A DNA stretch of 64,000 bases from CATQHB01 sp965262595 (GTDB taxonomy: Bacteria; Chloroflexota; Dehalococcoidia; Lucifugimonadales; UBA3495). A program made the translations under genes and the position numbers. The stretch lies in the NCBI GenBank assembly GCA_965262595.1, contig OZ253548.1:1364001-1428000 (forward strand), written 5' to 3'. Shown here piece by piece: positions 42,921-50,014 of the stretch. Numbering within the stretch: position 1 is the stretch's first letter; every line of letters begins with the position of its first letter. The notes under the pieces are model-generated. The model saw only the letters and a list, made by a program, of their open reading frames with translations, was not told the origin of the DNA and made no database searches.

Positions 42921-43292
42921 ATGCCTGGGATAGAAATGCCGGTCAGAATGACTACGGCGATGTTGTTCTTCTTTGCCGGAGGGGTAGCCGCCTATTTCTC
43001 ATTGGAGAATCCTGCCCTGTGGTGGGTTGCTGAATGTAGCTTTGCCTTCTTTGTTGCATTGGGGCCTGTCCATTGGTTAATACAAGGACTTCTGTACATA
43101 CCGTTGTCACGAGTAGAGGAACGCTGCATTGGGGACACGTTAGCCGGAGATTGCTTGCAGGGGTTAGCGTGGGGGCTTCAGGTTCTGTTGATGGGGTATG
43201 TGCTCTGTCGCAGGGGTATTCGCATCTGTCGAGGCTGGCTTCCGGCGATTCTCCTTTATGACATTGATTATAAATATGGAAAAGCCTATTAA
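42921..43292 (+). CDS. Small membrane protein in the transposon (uncertain)
   Basis: 123 residues from ATG 42921, with GGGGTGATAA just upstream and 17 bases after the transposase stop. Two or three hydrophobic segments (TTAMLFFFAGGVAAYF, then CSFAFFVALGPVHWL and a third near 80-95). No family recognised. Its last 43 codons overlap an opposing small membrane ORF (43164-43379); the C-terminal RGIRICRGW part looks less protein-like, so the true 3' end may differ or a frameshift may have occurred. Confidence 0.45.
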   Translation: MPGIEMPVRMTTAMLFFFAGGVAAYFSLENPALWWVAECSFAFFVALGPVHWLIQGLLYIPLSRVEERCIGDTLAGDCLQGLAWGLQVLLMGYVLCRRGIRICRGWLPAILLYDIDYKYGKAY

Positions 43293-43379
43293 CCCACTAC
43301 CACCAATGACGGCGAACATACCGATTAGAAACCACTGCTGTAAAGTGTAGTCAAACAAAACAACTCTCCAAAAGCTCAA
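43164..43379 (-). CDS. Small single-pass membrane protein in the transposon (uncertain)
   Basis: 71 residues, TTG start, no Shine-Dalgarno. It has a very protein-like architecture: a short amphipathic start, a strong hydrophobic helix (LIGMFAVIGGSGLIGFSIFI), a positive stop-transfer (KENRRK) and a polar tail. It overlaps the opposing 42921 ORF by 129 bases. At most one of the two may be expressed along its entire length. Confidence 0.35.
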   Translation of the reverse strand: MSFWRVVLFDYTLQQWFLIGMFAVIGGSGLIGFSIFIINVIKENRRKPASTDANTPATEHIPHQQNLKPPR

Positions 43380-43435
43380 TATATCTATGATGCCCCCAAA
43401 TCCCTACCCGCGCGGGCGCACGTCAGCCCCGTAGG

Positions 43436-43462
43436 GGTCAAACCCTAAAATCAAACGGAACT
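43436..43462 (-). repeat. Right terminal inverted repeat of the transposon
   Basis: Reverse complement begins AGTTCCGTTTGATTTTAGGG, matching the left end at 25 of 27 positions. The target duplication ATGTTGGC follows at 43463-43470. Confidence 0.9.
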
Positions 43463-43620
43463 ATGTTGGCTATCCGCTATTCGCCATCATCTCGTCGCCG
43501 ATCCAAATTGACAGAGGGCGGGCCGGTAGGTAGGATAACGGAAAATGCTCTAAACCTTGTGGAGTTTTGATCCGGGTATCCTGTTTTCCCTACAGTTTCC
43601 GCATTGTATAAGGAGGATCT

Positions 43621-44421
43621 ATGTTTGTCCGCCGGGATTTGACCAACTCTGTGCCAACCCGCGAAGGGAATATGCACTTCGTAAAGCAAGGCAGCGGCTA
43701 TCCTCTGGTGATGCTGCATCCTTTGGGCACCTCCGTTTGGGCCTGGCATACCGTCATTGACGCCTTGAGCCAACATTACACCTGTTACGCTTTTGATATG
43801 CTGGGCCACGGCGACTCGGATAAGCCGACCCGCCATTTCAACATCCCCGACTATGCCCGGGCCCTTGACGACGCTTGCCAACTGCTCAACATCCACCGGG
43901 GCCACTACGTGGGCAACTCGGTTGGCGCCTGTTTGGCAACGGAAATGGCCGCCGGGTTTCCGGAGCGGGTGGACAAGCTGGCCCTGGTAGGCTGCCCCTT
44001 GTGGAACCCCTGGGGAGGCAGCCAACGGGTCGCGGATACCGCCGCAGATTATAGCGAGAACGGAATGGCCCAAGAGCGAACATTGGAGCAGTTGAAGGAA
44101 CGGGCCACCTTTGCCAATCCCCAGCAGGAATGGGTGGATGCCACCAACCAGACCCGGGAACAGGCCGGAGAATGGGTCCGTAACCTGCATCAATCCCTGT
44201 CCTACTACGACATCATGTCCCGCCTGCCCCTGATTAAAGCATCGTCCACCCTGGTAATGTACGGGGAGAAGGATATGCTGCGGGACGGCGAGGAACTGCT
44301 GCATAACAACATCGTCAACGCCAGCAAGACCATCCTGCCCGGCTTGGGACACATCCCCCAGATAGAGGGTCCGGAGGAGTTTGTCGGCGCTTTGTTAGAC
44401 TTCCTGCAACCGGCAGACTAG
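43621..44421 (+). CDS. Alpha/beta hydrolase
   Basis: 266 residues with AAGGAGGA directly upstream of ATG 43621. The fold is complete: LVMLHPLGTS (oxyanion loop), FDMLGHGDSDKP, nucleophile elbow GNSVGA (Ser about 100), the acidic residue in YGEKDMLRDG and the catalytic His in LGLGHIPQIEGPEEF. It belongs to the general hydrolase/haloperoxidase-like group; the substrate is not evident. The transposon target lies about 150 bases upstream, so its original promoter may have been displaced. Confidence 0.88.
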   Translation: MFVRRDLTNSVPTREGNMHFVKQGSGYPLVMLHPLGTSVWAWHTVIDALSQHYTCYAFDMLGHGDSDKPTRHFNIPDYARALDDACQLLNIHRGHYVGNSVGACLATEMAAGFPERVDKLALVGCPLWNPWGGSQRVADTAADYSENGMAQERTLEQLKERATFANPQQEWVDATNQTREQAGEWVRNLHQSLSYYDIMSRLPLIKASSTLVMYGEKDMLRDGEELLHNNIVNASKTILPGLGHIPQIEGPEEFVGALLDFLQPAD

Positions 44422-44727
44422 AAGCTACCGGCAGGTAACCGCTGACGGCAGGTAACGGCTACCGTGTTGGCCCATTGCGGACCGCCCGGTAGCCGGCAGA
44501 ACTTAGCCTCACAAACCGGGCTGTGCGGTCGAAATCGGCAAACAACCGCTTCGGCCAGTAGTACGAGCTAGCCTCCTTCCATCGTTAAGTCCCTTTCAAC
44601 GAAGTCCACCGGCCTGGTCAAGGGACGACCTTCCTATTGGCCTGGCCCCGCCGGACGGTCGGGCAAATCCGGCGCCGATCTTTCGCCGATCTTTCATTGA
44701 TCAAACCCCACCTTTCGGAGACGATAT
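44422..44727. other. Non-coding spacer with short direct repeats
   Basis: 306 bases with no gene I can support. GGCAGGTAAC occurs twice near 44430-44456, and CGCCGATCTTT occurs twice in tandem (44673-44694), another example of the short duplications seen across this window. The end holds the ribosome site GGAGA for the gene at 44728. Confidence 0.6.
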
Positions 44728-45642
44728 ATGGCTCAAGGACGCTACGCTCTAAGGTTGATGGAAACCTTCCGCACCGTTTTCTATACGCCGATCTACGTGA
44801 CCGTGGCCGGTGGTTTCCTGGAGACCGAGGGTTTGGACGTGGAGTTTTCCACCTGCCCGGCCCAGTTTCCCCATCCGCTCAGCGCCCTGAACCATCAGGC
44901 GGCGGACATTGTGCAGAGCGGCATTATGCGCTCGATCATCGCCGCCGACTGGGGCGGGGAGACCGTGCCGCGCCACTTTGCGGAGATAAACTCTCGGGAC
45001 GGTTTCTTTGTCCTGGGGCGCCGACCGGCCGGGGACTTCCAATGGGCCGATTTTGCGGATTCCACGATTATTCCGGTGGGCTTTTCTCCCATGCCCTGGG
45101 CTTCCTTCCAGTATGCCCTGCGCAACCATGGAGTAGAGGTGGAGGGACTGACCCTGCTGTCCGGCCTGGGACTGGCCGAGGCAGTGGCGGCATTTCGCAG
45201 CGGCCAAGCCGACTTTATCCACCTTCCGGAACCGGCGGTGGAACAGCTTTTGGCCGAAGGCGTGGGCCATTTGTCGCTGGCCCTGGGACCGGTCAACGGA
45301 CATATCGCCTACAGTTCCTTTGCCGCTACCAACCGGTTTCTGGAATCCCGGCATGACGTTGTCCAACGATTCGTGACCGGCTACGCCAGGGCCCTGCAAT
45401 GGCTGGCCGCTTCCGACGCCACCCAAGTAGGGGAAGCCGTGGCGTCCTTCTTCCCGGACACCGACCCGGAGTTGATTACGCGGGCAGTAAGCCGCTACCA
45501 AAGCCAGCAAACCTGGCCCGCCAACCCCCACCTGGCCCGCCCGCAGTACGAGGGATTGCAGGACATTCTGGTGGCCGCGGGAATGGTCAAGGAACGGCAG
45601 GCGTATGAGAAGGTGGTGACGGAGGAGTTTGCTGGGGGGTGA
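44728..45642 (+). CDS. NMT1/THI5-like substrate-binding protein
   Basis: 304 residues, ABC-transporter substrate-binding fold of the NMT1/SsuA type: TVFYTPIYVTVAGGFLETEGLDVEF at the start (periplasmic-binding lobe 1), then LSGLGLAEAVAAFRSGQADFIHLPEPAVEQLL for lobe 2. It has no signal peptide or lipobox, so it either acts in the cytoplasm, like THI5-type enzymes, or the signal is lost. No permease or ATPase gene is adjacent, and the ligand is unknown. A GGAGA site lies eight bases before the ATG. Confidence 0.78.
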   Translation: MAQGRYALRLMETFRTVFYTPIYVTVAGGFLETEGLDVEFSTCPAQFPHPLSALNHQAADIVQSGIMRSIIAADWGGETVPRHFAEINSRDGFFVLGRRPAGDFQWADFADSTIIPVGFSPMPWASFQYALRNHGVEVEGLTLLSGLGLAEAVAAFRSGQADFIHLPEPAVEQLLAEGVGHLSLALGPVNGHIAYSSFAATNRFLESRHDVVQRFVTGYARALQWLAASDATQVGEAVASFFPDTDPELITRAVSRYQSQQTWPANPHLARPQYEGLQDILVAAGMVKERQAYEKVVTEEFAGG

Positions 45643-45654
45643 GGGGATTAACCT

Positions 45655-45714
45655 GGATGGACAGGATATACAGAATACGTGATAAAAAGCTTATCCTGTA
45701 TATCCTGTCCATCC
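45655..45714. repeat. 23-bp inverted repeat between convergent genes
   Basis: Arms 45655-45677 and 45692-45714 match at 22 of 23 bases (GGATGGACAGGATATACAG-type) with a 14-base loop. It begins 13 bases after the stop of the substrate-binding protein and ends 18 bases before the stop of the convergent restriction gene, so it may serve as a two-way terminator. The internal GACAGGATATAC periodicity resembles short dispersed repeats of bacterial intergenic regions. Confidence 0.75.
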
Positions 45715-45731
45715 GTGTTTGAAACCCGCAC

Positions 45732-46400
45732 CTAAATCGCCGCCCTTATTTCCTCAACCAAGGAATTGATGCGGTTGGCTTGAGCTATATTGAATATGCC
45801 GGTAATCTCATCGCTCCGATAGCCCACCAAGTCGGTAGGCACCGCGTTGGATACGATGTAAAAGGGAGATGTCTTGTTTTGGCGTCGGAACTTTAGGGCG
45901 TTGGCTTGGGCTTTCTTCCAGGTGTCCGAGCGTTCCAGCCCGGGCCTATAAATGGTGGTCACTGTATCGTCCGGGTTCTGCACGTAACGGGGCGACCCTT
46001 TGGTTTCAATGGCAACTCGGGGCGTAACCTCCAGATCATGAGTGTTGGTATTGCCCGGGGTGGCTACAGCCGGCAGTTCAAACCTGGTGGACAAGAGATA
46101 CCGCACTGCGCTTTCAAAGACCTTTCCAACTATTGACGACCGGGCTTGAAAAGTAGCTACCTCAAACACCCTGCCGGAATCGCATAAAGGGCATTTCAAA
46201 GGCATATTGCCAAATGCCGCGGTAGTAGTTCCACCACCAATACAAGCCACGCAGGCCCAAGCCGGATAGCAGGCAACTGCGTCAATAGCCTGTTGAAAGC
46301 AGCCATTGAAGTAATTTTGCAGCCGCCCGTTGGTTAATTGCCGGTTACTGATAGGCGGATAATTAGCCCGGACGATTTCATCATACGGAATAGCCGGCAC
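45732..46400 (-). CDS. Type II restriction endonuclease-like protein (PD-(D/E)XK, zinc-binding)
   Basis: 222 residues, second gene of a restriction-modification pair; its start overlaps the methyltransferase end by 20 bases. A Cys quartet (Cys50, Cys53, Cys70, Cys73 in WACVAC and LKCPLC) suggests a structural zinc site. The probable catalytic core is THDLEVTPRVAIETKG: Asp122, Glu132 and Lys134 give the D-(x)n-E-x-K pattern. FESAVRYLL before it resembles the helix bearing an auxiliary Glu. The target sequence cannot be predicted. No family name is assigned with confidence; the assignment relies on the motif and the partner methyltransferase. Confidence 0.72.
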   Translation of the reverse strand: MPAIPYDEIVRANYPPISNRQLTNGRLQNYFNGCFQQAIDAVACYPAWACVACIGGGTTTAAFGNMPLKCPLCDSGRVFEVATFQARSSIVGKVFESAVRYLLSTRFELPAVATPGNTNTHDLEVTPRVAIETKGSPRYVQNPDDTVTTIYRPGLERSDTWKKAQANALKFRRQNKTSPFYIVSNAVPTDLVGYRSDEITGIFNIAQANRINSLVEEIRAAI

Positions 46401-47367
46401 TGCTCACCTCCGCGATAATCCGACCATCGGGATTGACCTGGACAAAGAGTTGGGGCGATGCCGCCAAACGGCGGTAGGCCAGGGCCTGGTATTCCGGGGA
46501 AATCTCATAGCCCACAAACCGGCGGCCGGTGTTCAGCGCGGCCAGAGCCGTGGTGCCGCTGCCCATAAAGGGGTCCAGCACCACCTCGTCCGAGTAGGTG
46601 TAAAGCTCGATGCAGCGGCGGGGGAGCTCCTCGGGAAAGGGGGCGGGATGCCCGATGCGCCGGGCCGATGTTGCGGGGAATTGCCAGATGCTACGGGTAC
46701 ACGCCAGGAAATCGTCCCGGCTGATGGTGGCTTGGCGGTTGGGGAGTTTGGGCCGCCGCCAGGTGTCCTTGCAGAGAACGAGGATGTATTCGTGGACATC
46801 CCGCAGCGTGGGGTTGGTGGGGGACTTCCAACTGCCCCAGGCGGTGGAGGATGCGGCGCTGGCCGCCTTGTCCCAGATGATTTCCCCCCGCATCAAGAAG
46901 CCCAGTTCTTGCAAGTCCTCAATGATGTAGCGGTGCAGGGGCAGGTAGGGACGGCGGCCCAGGTTAGCGATGTTGAAGCAGATCCGACCGCCCGGCACCA
47001 AGACCCGGTGGACCTCCCCCATCACGGTGCGGAGGAAGTCCCGGTACTCGGCCAGGGTCAGGTCTTCGTCGTATTCCTTCCCCACGTTATAGGGCGGAGA
47101 GGTCACCATCAGGTGGACGCTGCAATCGGGCAGGGCGTCCATCTTCTCTGCCGAAACGGGCAGGATGGTATTGGCGACACCGTAGGGTAGGGGATTTTCT
47201 ACATACGCAACCCGGCGTTCCGCCGGCTGGTCAGCGTAAAGCCGGCCGGCGTAGAAGCGCGAGGAGTCATGCCCATGCCGCCCCGCCGCCCCAAAGGCGG
47301 AAGTTTGGGTTTTCCACCCCAAATTGTCGGGGGGGGGGGGGGGTAGATTGTTATTATCGGAATTCAA
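46381..47367 (-). CDS. DNA methyltransferase, probably N4-cytosine (restriction-modification)
   Basis: 328 residues of a beta-class amino-methyltransferase: motif IV LMVTSPPYNVG (SPPY favours N4-cytosine), VPGGRICFNIAN, and motif I EVVLDPFMGSGTTALAA with GYEIS following. The N-terminus (residues 1-45) is not conserved and contains five prolines coded by a run of 15 C (47329-47343). The only in-frame start before the run is TTG 47367; the promoter at 47378-47406 would give a leaderless mRNA starting there. One-base changes in the run would shift the frame and switch the gene off. It is followed by its overlapping endonuclease. Confidence 0.88.
   Translation of the reverse strand: MNSDNNNLPPPPPDNLGWKTQTSAFGAAGRHGHDSSRFYAGRLYADQPAERRVAYVENPLPYGVANTILPVSAEKMDALPDCSVHLMVTSPPYNVGKEYDEDLTLAEYRDFLRTVMGEVHRVLVPGGRICFNIANLGRRPYLPLHRYIIEDLQELGFLMRGEIIWDKAASAASSTAWGSWKSPTNPTLRDVHEYILVLCKDTWRRPKLPNRQATISRDDFLACTRSIWQFPATSARRIGHPAPFPEELPRRCIELYTYSDEVVLDPFMGSGTTALAALNTGRRFVGYEISPEYQALAYRRLAASPQLFVQVNPDGRIIAEVSSAGYSV
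47329..47343 (-). repeat. 15-base G/C homopolymer inside the methyltransferase gene
   Basis: Fifteen consecutive G on the plus strand (C on the coding strand) near codons 9-13 of the methyltransferase. Tracts of this length are hotspots for slipped-strand mispairing and define many phase-variable methyltransferases. Confidence 0.9.
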
Positions 47368-47377
47368 AACGCGCGCG

Positions 47378-47406
47378 ATTATCGCGCCGGTATGTGGTTA
47401 GCGCAA
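47378..47406 (-). promoter_or_regulatory. Promoter of the methyltransferase-endonuclease pair
   Basis: Minus strand TTGCGC (47406-47401), 17-bp spacer, GATAAT (47383-47378). The expected transcription start is three or four bases before the TTG at 47367, and no Shine-Dalgarno is present. Confidence 0.5.
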
Positions 47407-47433
47407 GGGGACTTTGGCTATTAATTGCAGGCG

Positions 47434-47757
47434 CTATACCCCGCCTCTTCCGCCACGGCCACCGCCGCCACGGTGCTTATGGCTATCGGACCAGTAAAAG
47501 TCTTTGGACTCCATATATCGCTCGGTCAACATTTCGGAAGGGGTTTTGCCGGACTCGGCAGGAGATGGTTTGTAGCTACTTTCCAGCACAATCTGACGGA
47601 AAACCGTTTGGGCTTGTTTCAAAGTGCGATAAGACCCCAAAATCTCACCGCTGCGTATAACGTAAAACTTGCCGTCATCAGGGACCACTTCCGTAAGCCG
47701 TTCAATGGAGAGGTCAAGGTCGGGGATGGATTGACGATAAAAATCTCCGTTAGACAT
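47434..47757 (-). CDS. Conserved-looking hypothetical protein with Gly/Arg-rich tail
   Basis: 107 residues from ATG 47757, chosen because GGGAGG lies six bases upstream (the frame opens earlier at 47820 without a site). Residues 1-75 look like a compact alpha/beta domain (KFYVIRSGEILGSYRTLKQAQTVFRQIV). The tail is HKHRGGGGRGGRGGV, reminiscent of RNA- or nucleic-acid-binding tails. No family is recognised. It lies between pdhB (after a terminator) and the restriction-modification pair, on the same strand. Confidence 0.6.
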   Translation of the reverse strand: MSNGDFYRQSIPDLDLSIERLTEVVPDDGKFYVIRSGEILGSYRTLKQAQTVFRQIVLESSYKPSPAESGKTPSEMLTERYMESKDFYWSDSHKHRGGGGRGGRGGV

Positions 47758-47824
47758 ACAACCTCCCGCGCCATTATACCGCGAAATCCGGGTGGCGGAG
47801 AGTCCGTATCGCTGACACAAAACT

Positions 47825-47849
47825 AAGGGTGGGTTTCAAACCCACCCTT
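47825..47849 (-). terminator. Intrinsic terminator after pdhB
   Basis: AAGGGTGGGT pairs with ACCCACCCTT (10 bp) around TTCAA. On the minus strand the hairpin is followed by AGTTTTG and lies 33 bases past the pdhB stop. Confidence 0.7.
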
Positions 47850-47881
47850 GTAAATCAAACAAAAGTACCCCGCTTGACCGT

Positions 47882-48925
47882 TTAGACTCGCGCCAACAAA
47901 CCCTGAACCGTTTTGATTACGCGGGCGGAGTTGGGCAGGTAGGCGTCCTCCAGGGGGCGGCTGTAGGGAACCGGCGTGTGGGGCGCCGTAACCCGGGAAG
48001 GGGGAGCGTCCAGATAGTCAAAGGCCTCCTCGGCCACCCGGGCGCAAATGTCCGACGCCAAGCTGCATACCGGCGTATCCTCGTCCACCACCACCAGCCG
48101 GTGCGTGCGCCGTACCGAGTCTATAATCAGGTCGTAGTCAATGGGCGAAACGCTGAGCAAGTCCACCACCTCGGCGTTTACACCCTCCTTCGCCAGCTCC
48201 GTCGCCGCTTCGGTGCAGACCCAGGTCATACGGGAAATTCCCACCAGGGTAATATCCGTTCCCTGGCGAACGATGCGCGCCTTGCCCAAGGGAATCACGT
48301 AGGAATCCTCGGGCACCGGGCCAATATCACCGTACAGCCCCTTGTGTTCAAAGTAAACCACCGGGTCATCGTCGCGGATGGCGGCGGTGAGCAGGCCCTT
48401 GGCGGTATAGGGGTCGGAAGGAACCACGCCTTTCAGGCCCGGAATATGGCTGAAAATGGAATAAAAGGACTCGGAATGCTGGGCGGCGCTGCCAAAACCG
48501 GCGCCGATGCGCGTGAGCATGGTGAAAGGCACCTTGACCTGACCACCGAACATATAGCGCATCTTGGCGGCGTTGTTCAGCAGTTGGTCCATACAGACGC
48601 CGATAAAGTCAACGAACATCAACTCGGCGACGGCCCGCATCCCGGTGGATGAGGCTCCGATGGCAGTGCCGATGAAGGCGGCTTCGGATAGGGGGGTGTC
48701 CAACACGCGCTGATTGCCGAACTGCTGGATCAGGCCCACCGTGGTACGGAAGGGGCCGCCCCAGGCATCGACGATGCCCAGGTGTTCCCGGCCGGCGCCT
48801 CCGGCGATTTCCTCGCCCATAATGATGACCGTCTCGTCCCGCTCCATCTCCTGGCGCAGGGCCTCGTTAATGGCTTCACGGTATCGCAGCTCCCGGGTAG
48901 TGTTGGGAGTCATGGCGGTGGTCAT
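47882..48925 (-). CDS. pdhB: Pyruvate/2-oxoacid dehydrogenase E1 component, beta subunit
   Basis: 347 residues of the transketolase-like E1 beta (PdhB/AcoB) family: TRELRYREAINEALRQEMERD, MGEEIAGG, FIGTAIGASSTGMRAVAELMFVDF, and the C-terminal VDLLSVSPIDYDLI followed by VVVDEDTP. With E1 alpha it forms the thiamine-diphosphate decarboxylase of a 2-oxoacid or acetoin dehydrogenase. The ATG at 48925 has GGAG seven bases upstream. Its partner pdhA (51062-52069) is on the same strand but separated by an EcoRV-like restriction-modification pair. No E2/E3 genes are seen. Confidence 0.93.
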   Translation of the reverse strand: MTTAMTPNTTRELRYREAINEALRQEMERDETVIIMGEEIAGGAGREHLGIVDAWGGPFRTTVGLIQQFGNQRVLDTPLSEAAFIGTAIGASSTGMRAVAELMFVDFIGVCMDQLLNNAAKMRYMFGGQVKVPFTMLTRIGAGFGSAAQHSESFYSIFSHIPGLKGVVPSDPYTAKGLLTAAIRDDDPVVYFEHKGLYGDIGPVPEDSYVIPLGKARIVRQGTDITLVGISRMTWVCTEAATELAKEGVNAEVVDLLSVSPIDYDLIIDSVRRTHRLVVVDEDTPVCSLASDICARVAEEAFDYLDAPPSRVTAPHTPVPYSRPLEDAYLPNSARVIKTVQGLLARV

Positions 48926-49016
48926 GGTCTCACTCCTCTCTTTCGCATTGACGCCAATCTCTGGATCGGGGGTATTAGTACGAAACCCTTGTAATGCTGA
49001 GTAATCGAAATGCGAT

Positions 49017-49034
49017 ATTCTACCATTTAAGGTC
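49017..49034. repeat. Direct repeat, pdhB side of the EcoRV-like module
   Basis: ATTCTACCATTTAAGGTC matches 50990-51007 at 17 of 18 bases. Weaker similarity continues for about 20 bases beyond it in both copies. The two copies bracket the restriction-modification genes. Confidence 0.8.
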
Positions 49035-49060
49035 TTTTTGGATTGAGTCGTTGTAGCAAT

Positions 49061-50014
49061 TTATCGGTTGACTTGACTGACATGAGGGCTGTCCACTGCC
49101 GTGACATAACGGGCTTCATCTTCCAAGAGCATCAATTGTTCCATTTCCCCAGTCGGTTCTTTGGCAAAGTTGCCGGGTTTGTAATTAGTAACGATTGCTT
49201 CCAGCATGGCTTTTCTGTTTCTCTCGTAGGCGCCAACGTGATAAAAGTGCTCTTGGGTCAAAATAGAAAATTCGCTCCAAAGCTCCTGGATGAACCGGTT
49301 CTCCCGGTGCTGGTTACTATGCCATGTGGACAACATGAACCTTGCACGGGTGTTCTTCAAGCTAGTATGCAGCAGATTTTCCTTGTGCGCATCCCAAGTT
49401 TGATAATAGTCAACATGTCGGTCAACGTAGGGTGGGTCGCAATACACGAAGTCGCGGTCTGTAGCGTCCTGAATTGTTTTCTGGAAGTCCTGGCAGACAA
49501 AGCTCCAGTCGAGCACCTGTGTGGCTGCTCTAAAGCGCTCCACCTGATTGACTATTTTCGTAATGTAAGCCGGTGCGAATCGCTTCGGTTTGTGCCCATA
49601 CGGAACATTGAAGTGTCCTTTACTGTTGAACCGGACGAGTCCGTTAAAGCAAGATCGGTTAAGGAAGAGGAAATCCAGTGGGTAGCCAAATGAATTGAAA
49701 CGGTCCCTGACACGGTAGTAGTGGGCCTTTCCTTCATTTGCAAGCAAGACCCCTTCACGTTCGAGAAAAATCCTTGTTTTCTTCCCGTCTATTTCCCCGT
49801 CCTTGATGGCCTGATAAAACCGAATCATGTGGGGGTTGGTATCTGCCAGTATGGCGTTTTGGGGTAGAACATTTAGAACAACTACCCCGGAACCCAGGAA
49901 CGGTTCGATCCATGTTCCTTCAGTATCCCGGTCGAGGCACCGCAATATAGTCGGGACCAGCTTGGTCTTGATGCCCTGGCACTTTAGCGGAGGTACTAGT
50001 ATTCGCAAATTCAT
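49061..50014 (-). CDS. D12-class (Dam-family) adenine-N6 DNA methyltransferase, M.EcoRV type
   Basis: 317 residues. Motif order is alpha class: IEPFLGSGVVVLN (motif I, with GIKTKLVP before it for SAM binding), FNRSCFNGLVRFN, and motif IV YCDPPYVDRH near residue 190. Dam-family enzymes methylate adenine in GATC-like or GATATC sites; the partner nuclease points to GATATC. It overlaps the 3' end of the nuclease gene by four bases (ATGA-type coupling). Codon use and base composition are AT-richer than the surrounding pdh genes, consistent with transfer. Confidence 0.9.
   Translation of the reverse strand: MNLRILVPPLKCQGIKTKLVPTILRCLDRDTEGTWIEPFLGSGVVVLNVLPQNAILADTNPHMIRFYQAIKDGEIDGKKTRIFLEREGVLLANEGKAHYYRVRDRFNSFGYPLDFLFLNRSCFNGLVRFNSKGHFNVPYGHKPKRFAPAYITKIVNQVERFRAATQVLDWSFVCQDFQKTIQDATDRDFVYCDPPYVDRHVDYYQTWDAHKENLLHTSLKNTRARFMLSTWHSNQHRENRFIQELWSEFSILTQEHFYHVGAYERNRKAMLEAIVTNYKPGNFAKEPTGEMEQLMLLEDEARYVTAVDSPHVSQVNR

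Larger units (their letters stand above)
40248..43462. mobile_element. IS6-like transposon with DNA methyltransferase-HNH cargo
   Basis: A complete 3215-bp element. Ends are 27-bp inverted repeats (40248-40274 and 43436-43462) matching at 25 of 27 positions, with the outer sequence GGTTCCGTTTGATTTT resembling IS6-family ends. It is flanked by a perfect 8-bp direct repeat, ATGTTGGC (40240-40247 and 43463-43470), the target-duplication length of IS6 elements. Inside are a DNA methyltransferase-HNH fusion, a 44-residue Cys-rich protein, an IS6-type transposase and two overlapping small membrane-protein ORFs. It is inserted between otsA and an alpha/beta hydrolase gene. IS6 elements normally carry only the transposase, so the cargo is unusual. 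Confidence 0.88.

Noticed and set aside
44637..45356. 239-codon ORF overlapping the NMT1-like gene
   Set aside because: Different frame of the same strand, Gly/Arg-rich and domainless, while 44728-45642 has clear family motifs and a ribosome site.
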